Shown: one piece after another, positions 1-6,937 of the stretch
Layout: each line of letters opens with the position of its first letter
Position numbering within the stretch: the stretch's first letter is position 1
Assembly (NCBI GenBank): GCA_035500455.1
Contig: DATJXG010000459.1
Location: forward strand, 1-14,443
Origin: DATJXG01 sp035500455
Lineage (GTDB): Bacteria; Acidobacteriota; Terriglobia; Terriglobales; Acidobacteriaceae
Length of the DNA: 14,443 nt
Direction: 5' to 3'
Notes under the pieces: generated by a model
The model's input: only the letters and a program-made list of their open reading frames with translations
Told to the model about the DNA's origin: nothing
Database searches by the model: none
Made by a program: the position numbers and the translations under genes

Positions 1-81
1 AAACAGGGGAGACGCCGCCGCCGGCGGGGGGCCAACCCGGGAAAGCAATCTAAGGGGCTAGCTCTGAGGCAGGGCTTGGGG

Positions 82-717
82 ATGATTGCAAACAAGAACT
101 CCGGACAGAAGAGAAAACGAAACCGGCAGGCGCGTGAGCGCTCGCTGCTGGCCGCAGCCACCAAACTTTTTGCGACGCAAGGTTACGAAGCGACCACGAC
201 GCGCGAGATTGCGGCGACGGCGCGATGCGCCGAGGGGCTGATCCATCGCTATTTCCAGGGCAAGGCAGGCCTGCTGGCGGCGCTGGTGCAGACCCAGCTA
301 TCGCAAAATGGCGCCGACCTGGCGGGCAAGGTTCCTCCCGCGCGCAAATTGGAGGACGAAGTCTTTCAACTGGTGCGCTGGGAAGTGGAAAGGGTTTGGG
401 GGGACCGGGATTTTCTGCGGGTGATCATTCCCCAGATGCTCACCGACTCAACCCTGGCCAGGACGGTGGAACGGATGATGCCGCAGGCTTTGCAGACGAA
501 GGCGATCGAGGAGCGCTTGCAGCGGCATGAACAGTGCCGAACCATGCCAGGGGAACAGGTTGAGGCTTTGGCGCAACTGATCGGCGCGGTGGGATTTGTT
601 TTTGGTTTCGTGCGCCCGGTGGTCCTCCGGCATGACCACACCGATTCCCGCGAGGCCGCCGGGGTGGTGGCCAGCCTCCTGATGCGCGCTCCGGTAACGG
701 CCGCGCCGGCGACCTAA
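82..717 (+). CDS. TetR/AcrR-family transcriptional regulator
   Basis: A one-component DNA-binding repressor of about 211 residues, the usual TetR size. The N-terminal third is a typical TetR helix-turn-helix: an RERSLLAAATKLFATQGYEA helix pair, then TTREIAATA and the recognition-helix end with LIHRYFQGKAGLLAAL, where the family has YxxFxxKxxL. The C-terminal ligand-binding half is unspecific, so no effector can be named. The start is uncertain: ATG at 82 has an AGGG 7 nt upstream, and an in-frame TTG at 76 has a GAGG 7 nt upstream and would add two residues. It lies on the same strand 464 nt before the cytochrome cluster. Palindromes at 731-744 and 1062-1081 are the right kind of site for a TetR dimer, so it could control itself or the cytochrome operon. 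That link is inference. No terminator with a U-run follows. Confidence 0.93.
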   Translation: MIANKNSGQKRKRNRQARERSLLAAATKLFATQGYEATTTREIAATARCAEGLIHRYFQGKAGLLAALVQTQLSQNGADLAGKVPPARKLEDEVFQLVRWEVERVWGDRDFLRVIIPQMLTDSTLARTVERMMPQALQTKAIEERLQRHEQCRTMPGEQVEALAQLIGAVGFVFGFVRPVVLRHDHTDSREAAGVVASLLMRAPVTAAPAT

Positions 718-730
718 GGCTGAAAATTGG

Positions 731-744
731 AAAGCGCGCGCTTT
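731..744. promoter_or_regulatory. 14-bp perfect palindrome just after tetR
   Basis: AAAGCGC followed directly by its reverse complement GCGCTTT, 13 nt after the tetR stop. It could be an operator half-site pair or the stem of a weak hairpin. There is no U-run after it, so I do not call it a terminator. Alternating GC makes chance occurrence plausible in GC-rich DNA. Confidence 0.3.
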
Positions 745-913
745 GTGATCAAAATCAGGACAGTTTTTAGGCTCGGTCAAATCTGCTCAAAATCACCGCA
801 AGAGAACCCAGGGTCATTCATTTCGGCACATTCTCCCGAGCCGCAGCACCCGCGGCCGTCGCTTCATTCTGTCGAGCATCTCTAACTACAATTCAATCAA
901 TGCGATAGCTAAA

Positions 914-925
914 CCCTCTAGAGGG
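914..925. promoter_or_regulatory. 12-bp palindrome CCCTCTAGAGGG
   Basis: A perfect 12-bp palindrome in otherwise A/T-richer intergenic DNA, about 150 nt upstream of the predicted transcription start of the cytochrome operon. G/C blocks around a central CTAG recall operators of metal-responsive repressors such as the CsoR/RcnR family, but the match is loose and no such regulator is in the window. It is a candidate distal regulator site only. Confidence 0.25.
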
Positions 926-1002
926 GGAAGGCAGGGCCACCGGCGTAGAATTTCCTCTACCTTACGGCGAGTCTCGGGGACAGATTTGAGGGCTCAGGAA
1001 TA

Positions 1003-1020
1003 ACGTCATCACACGTCATC
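1003..1020. promoter_or_regulatory. Tandem direct repeat ACGTCATC, one helical turn apart
   Basis: ACGTCATC occurs at 1003-1010 and again, identical, at 1013-1020, so the two copies repeat every 10 bp and present the same DNA face. The second copy ends 13 bp before the -35 box at 1034. Head-to-tail repeats at this spacing and position are typical of activator sites, especially OmpR/PhoB-type response regulators. The sequence shows the repeat and spacing; the activator role is inferred. Confidence 0.45.
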
Positions 1021-1033
1021 GCTATAGTTTTTC

Positions 1034-1061
1034 TTGACACTTACCTTTGGGCAATGCTAAT
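1034..1061 (+). promoter_or_regulatory. Sigma70-type promoter of the cytochrome-porin operon
   Basis: A perfect -35 hexamer TTGACA at 1034-1039, a 16-nt spacer, and a -10-like GCTAAT at 1056-1061 (4 of 6 matches to TATAAT). Transcription would start near 1068, leaving a leader of about 114 nt before the ATG at 1182. It is the best promoter I can see in the window and is placed correctly for the 1182-4155 genes. The imperfect -10 fits a promoter that needs an activator, as the direct repeat just upstream suggests. Confidence 0.6.
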
Positions 1062-1081
1062 AAGTGCGTCTGCACGCACTT
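1062..1081. promoter_or_regulatory. 20-bp inverted repeat over the predicted transcription start (operator candidate)
   Basis: AAGTGCGT, CTGC, ACGCACTT: two perfect 8-bp arms around a 4-nt centre, beginning immediately after the -10 box. Size and position suit a repressor operator that blocks initiation, such as one for a TetR dimer, and a TetR gene lies upstream. As RNA it would be a hairpin near the 5' end of the transcript and could instead affect mRNA stability. It has no U-run, so it is not a terminator. Confidence 0.5.
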
Positions 1082-1181
1082 TCGCGGGGCAGTCTGCCGA
1101 CGGGGACGGCGTTGCCCTTAAACTAACTAACCGCATTTCCCGCAATTCAAGAGTCTGGAGCTGTACTTCCAGGAGGACTGC

Positions 1182-2501
1182 ATGACTTCGTCTCGCAGGA
1201 TTCTTGCTGGTGGGCTGCTGCTTGCGTTTTTCGTCCTGGGATCGCTCCCCAAGGCGCACGCTATACCCGCCTTTGCCCGCAAATATGGCCTACGCTGCTC
1301 CGCATGCCACGAAGCTTGGCCGATGCTGAATTACTTCGGTCAGAAATTCAAAGACAACGGCTACCAGTTGATGAACGACCGCGACTCGCCGATCTGGCAG
1401 AGCAACGGTTATTGGCCGGTGACCATGCGCATCACGCCCAGCTGGCACCGGGAAAACACCGACAAAGTGGCCGTCGACCAAACTGGCGGGCAGCAGGGCG
1501 TCACATCGCACGGCTTTGATTACGGCGGACTGGATATTCTGTCCGGCGGGACGCTGGACAAGAACGTATCGTTCCTGCTGGTTCCCTCGTCGGATGAGAA
1601 CGGCGCATTTCACATGGAGTCGGTCAACGCGCGCCTCGACAACCTGTTTGGCAGCCCCTGGTTCAACATCAAGATGGGCAAGTTCGAACTGGACAACATC
1701 GTGTCGGAGAAGCGCGGCCTGACTTTATCCATCAATGGCGGCGGTTTCCAGATCTACCACTTCATTCCGGTGAACGACAGCAACTTCCTGGGGCAGATCG
1801 GAGACAACCAGGTAGGCCTGGAATGGATGGGGCACTCGGCCAACGATCGCACCCGCGTTTCCGCGGCCATCCTCAGTTCCACCGACGGCAACCCGGACTT
1901 GCCCGGCAGCAATGCCTATACCGGGTTCTTTGCCGCCAGCCAAGCCTTTGACGCAGGCAAGCTGGGCACTCAGCGCCTCGGCTTCTACGCCATGGTCGGG
2001 GAGGCGCCGACCGATACGCTGACGTCGGGCGGGGATGCAATTCCCGGCGGAGGAATCGGCAACAAGGGCTTCAGCCGCGAGGGCTTTGTCGGCTTGTTCT
2101 ACCTGGACAAGCTGGACTTCCAGGTGGTAACTCAGCACGGTTCCGACAATGCGTATTTCGCCAACGCCCTTCCCTCGAGCGCCACGCTGCCCACAGGGGC
2201 GCGCGACGCGGTATGGAACGGCGCGTTTGTAGAAACCCACTACGTTTACAACCCGCAGCTGATTTTCATTCAGCGCTCGGAATGGGTGCGGATGTCGCAG
2301 CAGGGTAATCCGGACAACGCCTCAAACGCCGGCGACCTGGACAATTACGTGTTCGGATTTCGCTACATGCCATTCATGAACGCGCGGGCGGGTTTCGCCT
2401 GGCACAACGAGTATTCCTGGCTGCGAATACGGGGCGCCGCTCCCGACGGCAGCGACTTGACCAGCAACAGCTTCATGTCGGGATTCGACTTCGACTTCTA
2501 A
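1182..2501 (+). CDS. Outer-membrane monoheme cytochrome c fused to a beta-barrel porin, Cyc2-like
   Basis: Residues 1-27 form a Sec signal peptide ending AHA. Almost at once comes a single haem c motif, C39-S-A-C42-H43, inside the block FARKYGLRCSACH, then xxxPMLNYFGQKFKDNGY. This N-terminal layout (FAR, CxxCH, P-x-L, FG-x-x-F-K, NGY) is the pattern I know from the Cyc2 fused cytochrome-porins, which pass electrons from extracellular Fe(II) across the outer membrane. The remaining ~370 residues are rich in Gly, Asn, Asp and aromatics with alternating hydrophobic stretches, have no membrane helices, and end GFDFDF; a terminal Phe is usual for outer-membrane barrels. The length of 439 is in the Cyc2 range. 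ATG 1182 has AGGAGG 5 nt upstream. It leads a close-packed cluster with a diheme cytochrome and a cupredoxin. The family is wider than proven iron oxidases, so the substrate is open. A non-haem-transport porin is less likely given CxxCH. Confidence 0.82.
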   Translation: MTSSRRILAGGLLLAFFVLGSLPKAHAIPAFARKYGLRCSACHEAWPMLNYFGQKFKDNGYQLMNDRDSPIWQSNGYWPVTMRITPSWHRENTDKVAVDQTGGQQGVTSHGFDYGGLDILSGGTLDKNVSFLLVPSSDENGAFHMESVNARLDNLFGSPWFNIKMGKFELDNIVSEKRGLTLSINGGGFQIYHFIPVNDSNFLGQIGDNQVGLEWMGHSANDRTRVSAAILSSTDGNPDLPGSNAYTGFFAASQAFDAGKLGTQRLGFYAMVGEAPTDTLTSGGDAIPGGGIGNKGFSREGFVGLFYLDKLDFQVVTQHGSDNAYFANALPSSATLPTGARDAVWNGAFVETHYVYNPQLIFIQRSEWVRMSQQGNPDNASNAGDLDNYVFGFRYMPFMNARAGFAWHNEYSWLRIRGAAPDGSDLTSNSFMSGFDFDF

Positions 2502-2513
2502 GAGAGGACACCG

Positions 2514-3374
2514 ATGCGCACATCGCTATTGAAATGGTCGTTGTTGACGGGTGCAGTTGTAGCTTTTGCGTTGTCCGGACTGTCCCGCGCACAAATCACC
2601 AAGCAAGAGGAAGACGCCAGGCTGGGGATGGAGAGCCACATCGGCAACCTCACCGGCCACGCCAAAGACGGCGCCATGAACTACCGCAGATATTGTGTGG
2701 GCTGCCATGGCGAACTGGGGGACGGCAACGGCGAAAACGCCCAGTGGTTGGACCCCAAACCGCGCGATTTCCAGCTGGGCATCTTCAAGTGCCGTTCGAC
2801 GCTCACCGGTACGCTGCCCACCGACCAGGATCTGTTTGACACCATCGGGCGCGGCCTAGACCGGTCCAACATGCCACCCTGGAATCCGCTCTCCTCGCAA
2901 ATGCGGGCGAACCTGGTGGCATACGTGAAGCACTTCTCGCCGCGATGGGAGAAGGAGAAACAGGGAACGCCGATTCAGATTCCGGCGGAACCGGAAATTA
3001 CTCCTGACCGGATCAAGGCCGGGCAGGAGGTTTTCCAGAAGATGGAGTGCTGGAAGTGCCACGGCGTGACCGGGAAGGCAAACGGGCCTTCGGCCGCTAC
3101 CCTGACCGACGACCTGAACCGGCCGATTCTGCCCTACAACTTTACCGACGGCCGGCCGAAGTGCGGCTCCACGGACGTGGACATTTACAGGATTTTCATG
3201 ACTGGCCTGGATGGCACACCCATGCCCTCATTCGCCGACAACATTAAACCCGACGAGGCGTGGGACCTGGTGTTCTACCTGCGCACCCTGCAGCCGGAAA
3301 ATGGCATGAACACCAAGGAAAGGGACATTGCCAAACAGCTTGGGCTGAAGCCGGTGACTCCAAGCACTCCCTAG
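2514..3374 (+). CDS. Secreted diheme cytochrome c (Cyc1-like periplasmic electron carrier)
   Basis: A 286-residue protein with a signal peptide (about 1-26) and two cytochrome c domains. Domain 1 has C61-V-G-C64-H65 with a probable Met ligand at M120 (SNMPPW). Domain 2 has C179-W-K-C182-H183 with a probable Met ligand at M237 (TPMPSF). Each domain ends in the usual LxxYxKxF/LxxYLRTL-type helix. It therefore belongs to the class I mono/diheme cytochromes (CccA/c4-like) and should shuttle electrons in the periplasm. It starts 12 nt after the porin-cytochrome with AGAGAGG at 2501-2507, so the two are surely co-transcribed. In the A. ferrooxidans rus operon the same place is held by the diheme cytochrome Cyc1, which links Cyc2 or rusticyanin to the oxidase. 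The equivalence here is inferred from position and haem count. Confidence 0.92.
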   Translation: MRTSLLKWSLLTGAVVAFALSGLSRAQITKQEEDARLGMESHIGNLTGHAKDGAMNYRRYCVGCHGELGDGNGENAQWLDPKPRDFQLGIFKCRSTLTGTLPTDQDLFDTIGRGLDRSNMPPWNPLSSQMRANLVAYVKHFSPRWEKEKQGTPIQIPAEPEITPDRIKAGQEVFQKMECWKCHGVTGKANGPSAATLTDDLNRPILPYNFTDGRPKCGSTDVDIYRIFMTGLDGTPMPSFADNIKPDEAWDLVFYLRTLQPENGMNTKERDIAKQLGLKPVTPSTP

Positions 3375-3405
3375 TTTCTAAACGCCGATCAGGAGAAAAG
3401 GTGCG

Positions 3406-4155
3406 ATGAAGACTCAGCAGAAACATACCTTTGCAGTAGCCGTGTGCGCGCTCGCGGTGGTTGCGCTGGGAGCGATATTTCTGGCGCAACACGTGAACGC
3501 CGCGGCTGCGGGCAAAATTACCGGAACGGTGAAACTGGACGGTACCGCGCCCCACATGCGGGGCATCGACATGACCAAGGACCCGTGGTGCGCCAAGCAG
3601 CATGCCGACAATCCGGCACACCTGGAAAACGTGGTGGTGGGCAAGAACGGCGGCCTGGAGAACGTGGTGATCTACATCTCGGAAGGCCTGAGCAGCGCCG
3701 AAGGCGCGGAGAAGCCTTCCAGCGAGCCGGTGTTCGACCAGAAAAACTGTATGTACACGCCGCACGTGCTGGCCATGGACGCAGGCCAGCAATTCAAGGT
3801 AATGACCAGCGACCAGACGGCGCACAACATTCACCCCGAGCCCAACCCGCTCACGGGCAATATTCCCTGGAACCAGTCGCAGCCTCCGGGGGCGCCGCCG
3901 ATCGTGAAAAGCTGGAAGGTCGAGGAGATGATCCCGGTGAAATGCAACATTCACCCCTGGATGCACGGCTACTTCGCGGTGGTGAAGGGGCCGTACGCGA
4001 CCACCAGCGACGATGGCACGTACACCGTGAATGGCGTGCCGCCGGGAAGCTACACCGTGACAGCGTGGCAGGAAGACTACGGCAAGCAGACTCAGAAGGT
4101 AACCGTGGCCGGCGGAGGCGCCGCCACTGCCGACTTCACCTACAAGGCGAAGTAA
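3406..4155 (+). CDS. Secreted cupredoxin with C-terminal carboxypeptidase-regulatory-like domain
   Basis: A signal peptide (about 1-34, ending VNAAAA) precedes a cupredoxin-like domain (about 37-195). Possible type 1 copper ligands are H140 (or H143) in AHNIHP, then C180-N-I-H183-P-W-M186. The Cys-x2-His-x2-Met spacing is that of amicyanin-type short loops. Residues 196-249 (SDDGTYTVNGVPPGSYTVTA) are a carboxypeptidase regulatory-like beta-sandwich. It is probably a periplasmic blue-copper electron carrier or a copper chaperone for the oxidase. An AGGAG at 3391-3395 precedes ATG 3406, and the gap from the diheme cytochrome is 31 nt. AcoP, a cupredoxin tied to the aa3 oxidase, holds this position in the A. 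ferrooxidans rus operon; AcoP is described as lacking the Met ligand, whereas Met is present here. Whether copper is bound cannot be proved from sequence. Confidence 0.85.
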   Translation: MKTQQKHTFAVAVCALAVVALGAIFLAQHVNAAAAGKITGTVKLDGTAPHMRGIDMTKDPWCAKQHADNPAHLENVVVGKNGGLENVVIYISEGLSSAEGAEKPSSEPVFDQKNCMYTPHVLAMDAGQQFKVMTSDQTAHNIHPEPNPLTGNIPWNQSQPPGAPPIVKSWKVEEMIPVKCNIHPWMHGYFAVVKGPYATTSDDGTYTVNGVPPGSYTVTAWQEDYGKQTQKVTVAGGGAATADFTYKAK

Positions 4156-4176
4156 GCGATTCGCGGCAAGCAGGAA

Positions 4177-4206
4177 ACCGCCGCAGCCGGGCTGCGGCGG
4201 TGTTTT
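4177..4206 (+). terminator. Rho-independent terminator between the cytochrome genes and coxB
   Basis: ACCGCCGCAGCC (4177-4188) and GGCTGCGGCGGT (4190-4201) are perfect complements, giving a 12-bp GC-rich stem around a very short centre, followed by GTTTTG. The T-tract is short, so termination may be partial. It begins 21 nt after the cupredoxin stop and 52 nt before coxB. I see no good promoter between it and coxB, so the oxidase genes may be fed by read-through, which would make it a stoichiometry-setting attenuator. Confidence 0.75.
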
Positions 4207-4257
4207 GATCCAACCTGACCGGACCGTTCGTGTACCCGGAACAGAGGCGAAACCACT

Positions 4258-5058
4258 ATGGCCAAACTGTTTGCCGTGACCATTATTCTGATTGCCATCG
4301 GATCGGCGATTCCGATCGTGAGGGGCACATGGACGCAGCCCGTGGACATCTCCACCCACGGCCAGGAAATCGACAAGCAATTCAACGAGACGATGTGGGA
4401 GGCGGGCCTCGCGTTCCTGGCGGCGCAGATTATTCTGGGCATTTTCATCTGGCAATTCTCCAATCGCAGCGCCGATGCCGAGATCAGAAGATTCCCCGGG
4501 GGCGCGACCGGTCTGGTTCTGGCGGCTTTCCTGCTGGTTGGAACTGAAGTGCTGGCGCTGGGAGTGTTCGGGGCCAATGCCTGGGCCAAGGTCTATTTCC
4601 AGCCGCCGGGGGCGGATGCCATGCCGATCCAGGTGCAGGCCGGGCAATTTGCGTTTTATTTCCGTTACCCCGGCCCGGACGGCAAGTTCGGCCCCATCCA
4701 TCCCGAGAAAATCGACGAGGCCAACCTGAATTTCTTTGGCCTGGATTACAACGAGCCCGGATCCGGGGATGACATCGTGACCGCGGAAATGGCGGTCCCG
4801 GTGAACCGGGAGATCCATCTGCTGATGCACTCCAAGGATCTGGGGCATTCGTTTTACGTACGCGAGCTGCGGGTGCAGCAGGACTTCGTCCCGGGATTGG
4901 ATGTTTCCCTGCACTTCACGGCCACCAAGCCGGGGAAGTACGAAATTGTATGTACACAGCTGTGCGGCCTGGGGCACTACAACATGAAGACCTACCTGGA
5001 GGTGATGTCCCAGGAAGATTTCGACAATTGGATGAAGAAACAGGCGGCGCTGCAATAG
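4258..5058 (+). CDS. coxB: Cytochrome c oxidase subunit II (CuA subunit)
   Basis: This subunit carries the dinuclear CuA centre that accepts electrons from periplasmic carriers. Hydrophobic segments lie at about 4-22 (signal-like or first helix), 47-66 and 84-106. The periplasmic CuA domain fills 122-250, with ligands H197 (GHSFYV), C232, C236, H240 and M243 in CTQLCGLGHYNM. The canonical loop is CxExCxxxHxxM-like; here the Glu that links CuA to the Mg site is Gln234. I believe a CxQLCG loop occurs in other caa3/A-type oxidases, so this is a lineage trait more than a defect. There is no fused cytochrome c domain after CuA, so a separate carrier is needed, and two candidates are encoded just upstream. 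Start ATG 4258 follows GAGG-like purines and a terminator hairpin. Confidence 0.96.
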   Translation: MAKLFAVTIILIAIGSAIPIVRGTWTQPVDISTHGQEIDKQFNETMWEAGLAFLAAQIILGIFIWQFSNRSADAEIRRFPGGATGLVLAAFLLVGTEVLALGVFGANAWAKVYFQPPGADAMPIQVQAGQFAFYFRYPGPDGKFGPIHPEKIDEANLNFFGLDYNEPGSGDDIVTAEMAVPVNREIHLLMHSKDLGHSFYVRELRVQQDFVPGLDVSLHFTATKPGKYEIVCTQLCGLGHYNMKTYLEVMSQEDFDNWMKKQAALQ

Positions 5059-5106
5059 CGGGCACATCCGCGTAGCGCGAACATCGACATTCTTTGAGGT
5101 GAACAC

Positions 5107-6882
5107 ATGCACGACGTATCGCCCCATGCGGTGCATCATCACGCTCCACCGCAGGGCTTTATCCGGAAGCACGTCTTCAGTCTCGATCACAAAGTCATCG
5201 GCAAACAGTATTACGCGCTGGCCCTGGTGGCGGTATTCACCGGCATGGTGCTTTCCTGGCTGATGCGGCTGCACCTGGGGTGGCCGGCGCTGGCCATACC
5301 CGGCCTGCACCTGCTTTCCAAAGTGGGCGCCCCCGGCGACCTGATGACGCCGGAATACTACCTGCAGCTGATGACCATGCATGGCACCATCATGGTTTTC
5401 TTCGTGCTCACCACCGCGCCATTCGCGGCGTTCGGCAATTTCTTTCTGCCGATCCAGGTGGGCGCCGAAGACATGCCCTTCCCCCGCTTCAACATGATGT
5501 CGTTCTGGGTAACGTTCGTAGCTTTTGTAGTCTTGATTGCGGCGTTCTTCGTGGGTGGAGGGCCGCCGCTCTCGGGTTGGACAGCATACGCTCCCCTGAG
5601 CGCTGTAGGCGCCGTGGCCGGGCCTGGACAAGGCACCGGCCAGGTGCTGTGGGCGGCGTCGATCGCGATCTTCTGCGTCGGCCAGTTGCTGGGCTCGCTG
5701 AACTTCATTACTACCACCCTCGATCTTCGCACCAAGGGCATGAGCCTGATGCGGCTGCCGCTCAGCGCCTGGGCATGGTTCATCACCTCCTGCATGGGCC
5801 TGACGGCATTTGCCGTGCTGCTGCCGGCGTGCATTCTGCTGATTCTGGATCACGTGGCGGGAACCAGCTTTTTCGTCGCTTCCAATCTGGTGGTCAACGA
5901 TCAACTGCAACCGCATTCCGGCGGATCGACTCTGCTGTGGCAGCATTTGTTCTGGTTCTTTGGGCATCCCGAGGTGTACATCGCGATCGTGCCGGCGATG
6001 GGAATTGTGTCGCACGTTCTGATTACCAACATGCGGCGGCCCCTGCTGAGCGCCAAGGTGATCATTGCGTCGATGACTTCGATCGCCTTCCTCAGCTACA
6101 TGGTGTACGGGCACCATATGTTCGTGAGCGGGATGAACCCGTTCTCTTCGCTGGTGTTTTCGTTCCCCACGCTGATCATCACCATTCCGGCGACGATCAT
6201 CACACTGATTTGGATCGGCAGCCTGTATGGCTCGAAGCTGCGCATCAACTCGGCCTCGCTGTTCGCCCTGGGCTTCATCTCGATGTTCGTGAGCGGCGGA
6301 GTGAGCGGCTTTTTCCTGGCCCAGCCTTCCATCGACATCATGCTGCACGCCACCTACTTCGTGGTGGGGCACTTCCACCTTGTGATGGCGGTGGCGGCGA
6401 TCTTCGGAATCTTCGCCGGGACTTACTTCTGGTTCCCCAAGATGACCGGGCGCATGATGAACGAGACGTTGGGGAAGATCCACTTCTGGCTGAGCTTCGT
6501 CGGGGCCTATTGCATCTTTATGCCCTTCCACTACCTGGGAATCATGGGCAACGTGCGGCGCTATGCGGAGTTTGTGGATGAGTATCTGCAGCCGGTGCTG
6601 GGCGTGCACAAATTCATCACGGTTGCAGCCCTGGTCACGGGGGCGGCACAGCTCATTTTTCTGTATAACCTGATCCACAGCCGGTTCTGGGGCGAAAAGG
6701 CGCCGGAGAACCCGTGGGAGGCTACTTCGCTGGAGTGGTCGGTGCCCTCGCCGCCGCCGTTCGACAACTTCGGTGGCAGGCACCCGGTGGTTTATCACGA
6801 TCCCTATCAATATGGGGTGAAGGGATCGAAAGGCGATTACATCATGCAGGATTCGCCCGAGCCCTCGCCGAGCGGAGATTGA
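5107..6882 (+). CDS. coxA: Haem-copper oxidase subunit I, A-type
   Basis: The catalytic, proton-pumping subunit that reduces O2 at a haem-CuB site. It has 591 residues and about 12 membrane helices. Metal ligands are all present: H92 and H424 for the low-spin haem, H422 for the high-spin haem, and H287, H336 and H337 for CuB. Y291 in GHPEVY is the expected cross-linked Tyr, and E289 in the same motif places it in the A1 group. D-channel residues are kept (D122 and N129 in EDMPFPRFN, N111 in FGNFF), and RR484-485 near the haem propionates is present. The K-channel helix reads TIPATIITLIW where typical enzymes have VPTGIKxFxW, so the conserved Lys aligns with I365 and the Thr with A362. The C-terminal tail (about 530-591) is soluble and Pro-rich. 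The gene follows coxB by 48 nt, with TTTGAGGTG before ATG 5107. Confidence 0.97.
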   Translation: MHDVSPHAVHHHAPPQGFIRKHVFSLDHKVIGKQYYALALVAVFTGMVLSWLMRLHLGWPALAIPGLHLLSKVGAPGDLMTPEYYLQLMTMHGTIMVFFVLTTAPFAAFGNFFLPIQVGAEDMPFPRFNMMSFWVTFVAFVVLIAAFFVGGGPPLSGWTAYAPLSAVGAVAGPGQGTGQVLWAASIAIFCVGQLLGSLNFITTTLDLRTKGMSLMRLPLSAWAWFITSCMGLTAFAVLLPACILLILDHVAGTSFFVASNLVVNDQLQPHSGGSTLLWQHLFWFFGHPEVYIAIVPAMGIVSHVLITNMRRPLLSAKVIIASMTSIAFLSYMVYGHHMFVSGMNPFSSLVFSFPTLIITIPATIITLIWIGSLYGSKLRINSASLFALGFISMFVSGGVSGFFLAQPSIDIMLHATYFVVGHFHLVMAVAAIFGIFAGTYFWFPKMTGRMMNETLGKIHFWLSFVGAYCIFMPFHYLGIMGNVRRYAEFVDEYLQPVLGVHKFITVAALVTGAAQLIFLYNLIHSRFWGEKAPENPWEATSLEWSVPSPPPFDNFGGRHPVVYHDPYQYGVKGSKGDYIMQDSPEPSPSGD

Positions 6883-6937
6883 AGCGGCGCCGTCGGCGCA
6901 GGACTTTCAGCAAGGGGAAGAGGAGTCAGAGGTAAAT

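Larger units (their letters stand above)
718..1181 (+). other. Long intergenic control region before the cytochrome operon
   Basis: I see no convincing gene in these 464 nt. The region is less GC-rich than its surroundings and holds several ordered motifs: a 14-bp palindrome at 731-744, a 12-bp palindrome at 914-925, a tandem 8-bp direct repeat at 1003-1020, a sigma70-like promoter at 1034-1061, an inverted repeat at 1062-1081, and an untranslated leader of roughly 110 nt ending in a strong AGGAGG ribosome-binding site at 1171-1176, 5 nt before the ATG at 1182. This density of sites suggests that the downstream electron-transfer genes are tightly regulated. Confidence 0.7.

Noticed and set aside
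10..40. GC-rich CCGCCGGCGG palindrome near the left edge as a terminator
   Set aside because: There is no T-run and the upstream gene is not in the window; GC repeats of this kind arise easily by composition.
5280..6581. A 433-codon plus-strand frame inside coxA
   Set aside because: Alternative frame of coxA, which holds all oxidase ligands; the product is Arg/His-rich without motifs.
3244..6810. A 1188-codon open frame on the minus strand
   Set aside because: It lies opposite the cupredoxin, coxB and coxA genes, which are certain. Its product is rich in His, Arg and Gln with no domain, as expected for the antisense of GC-rich membrane-protein codons.
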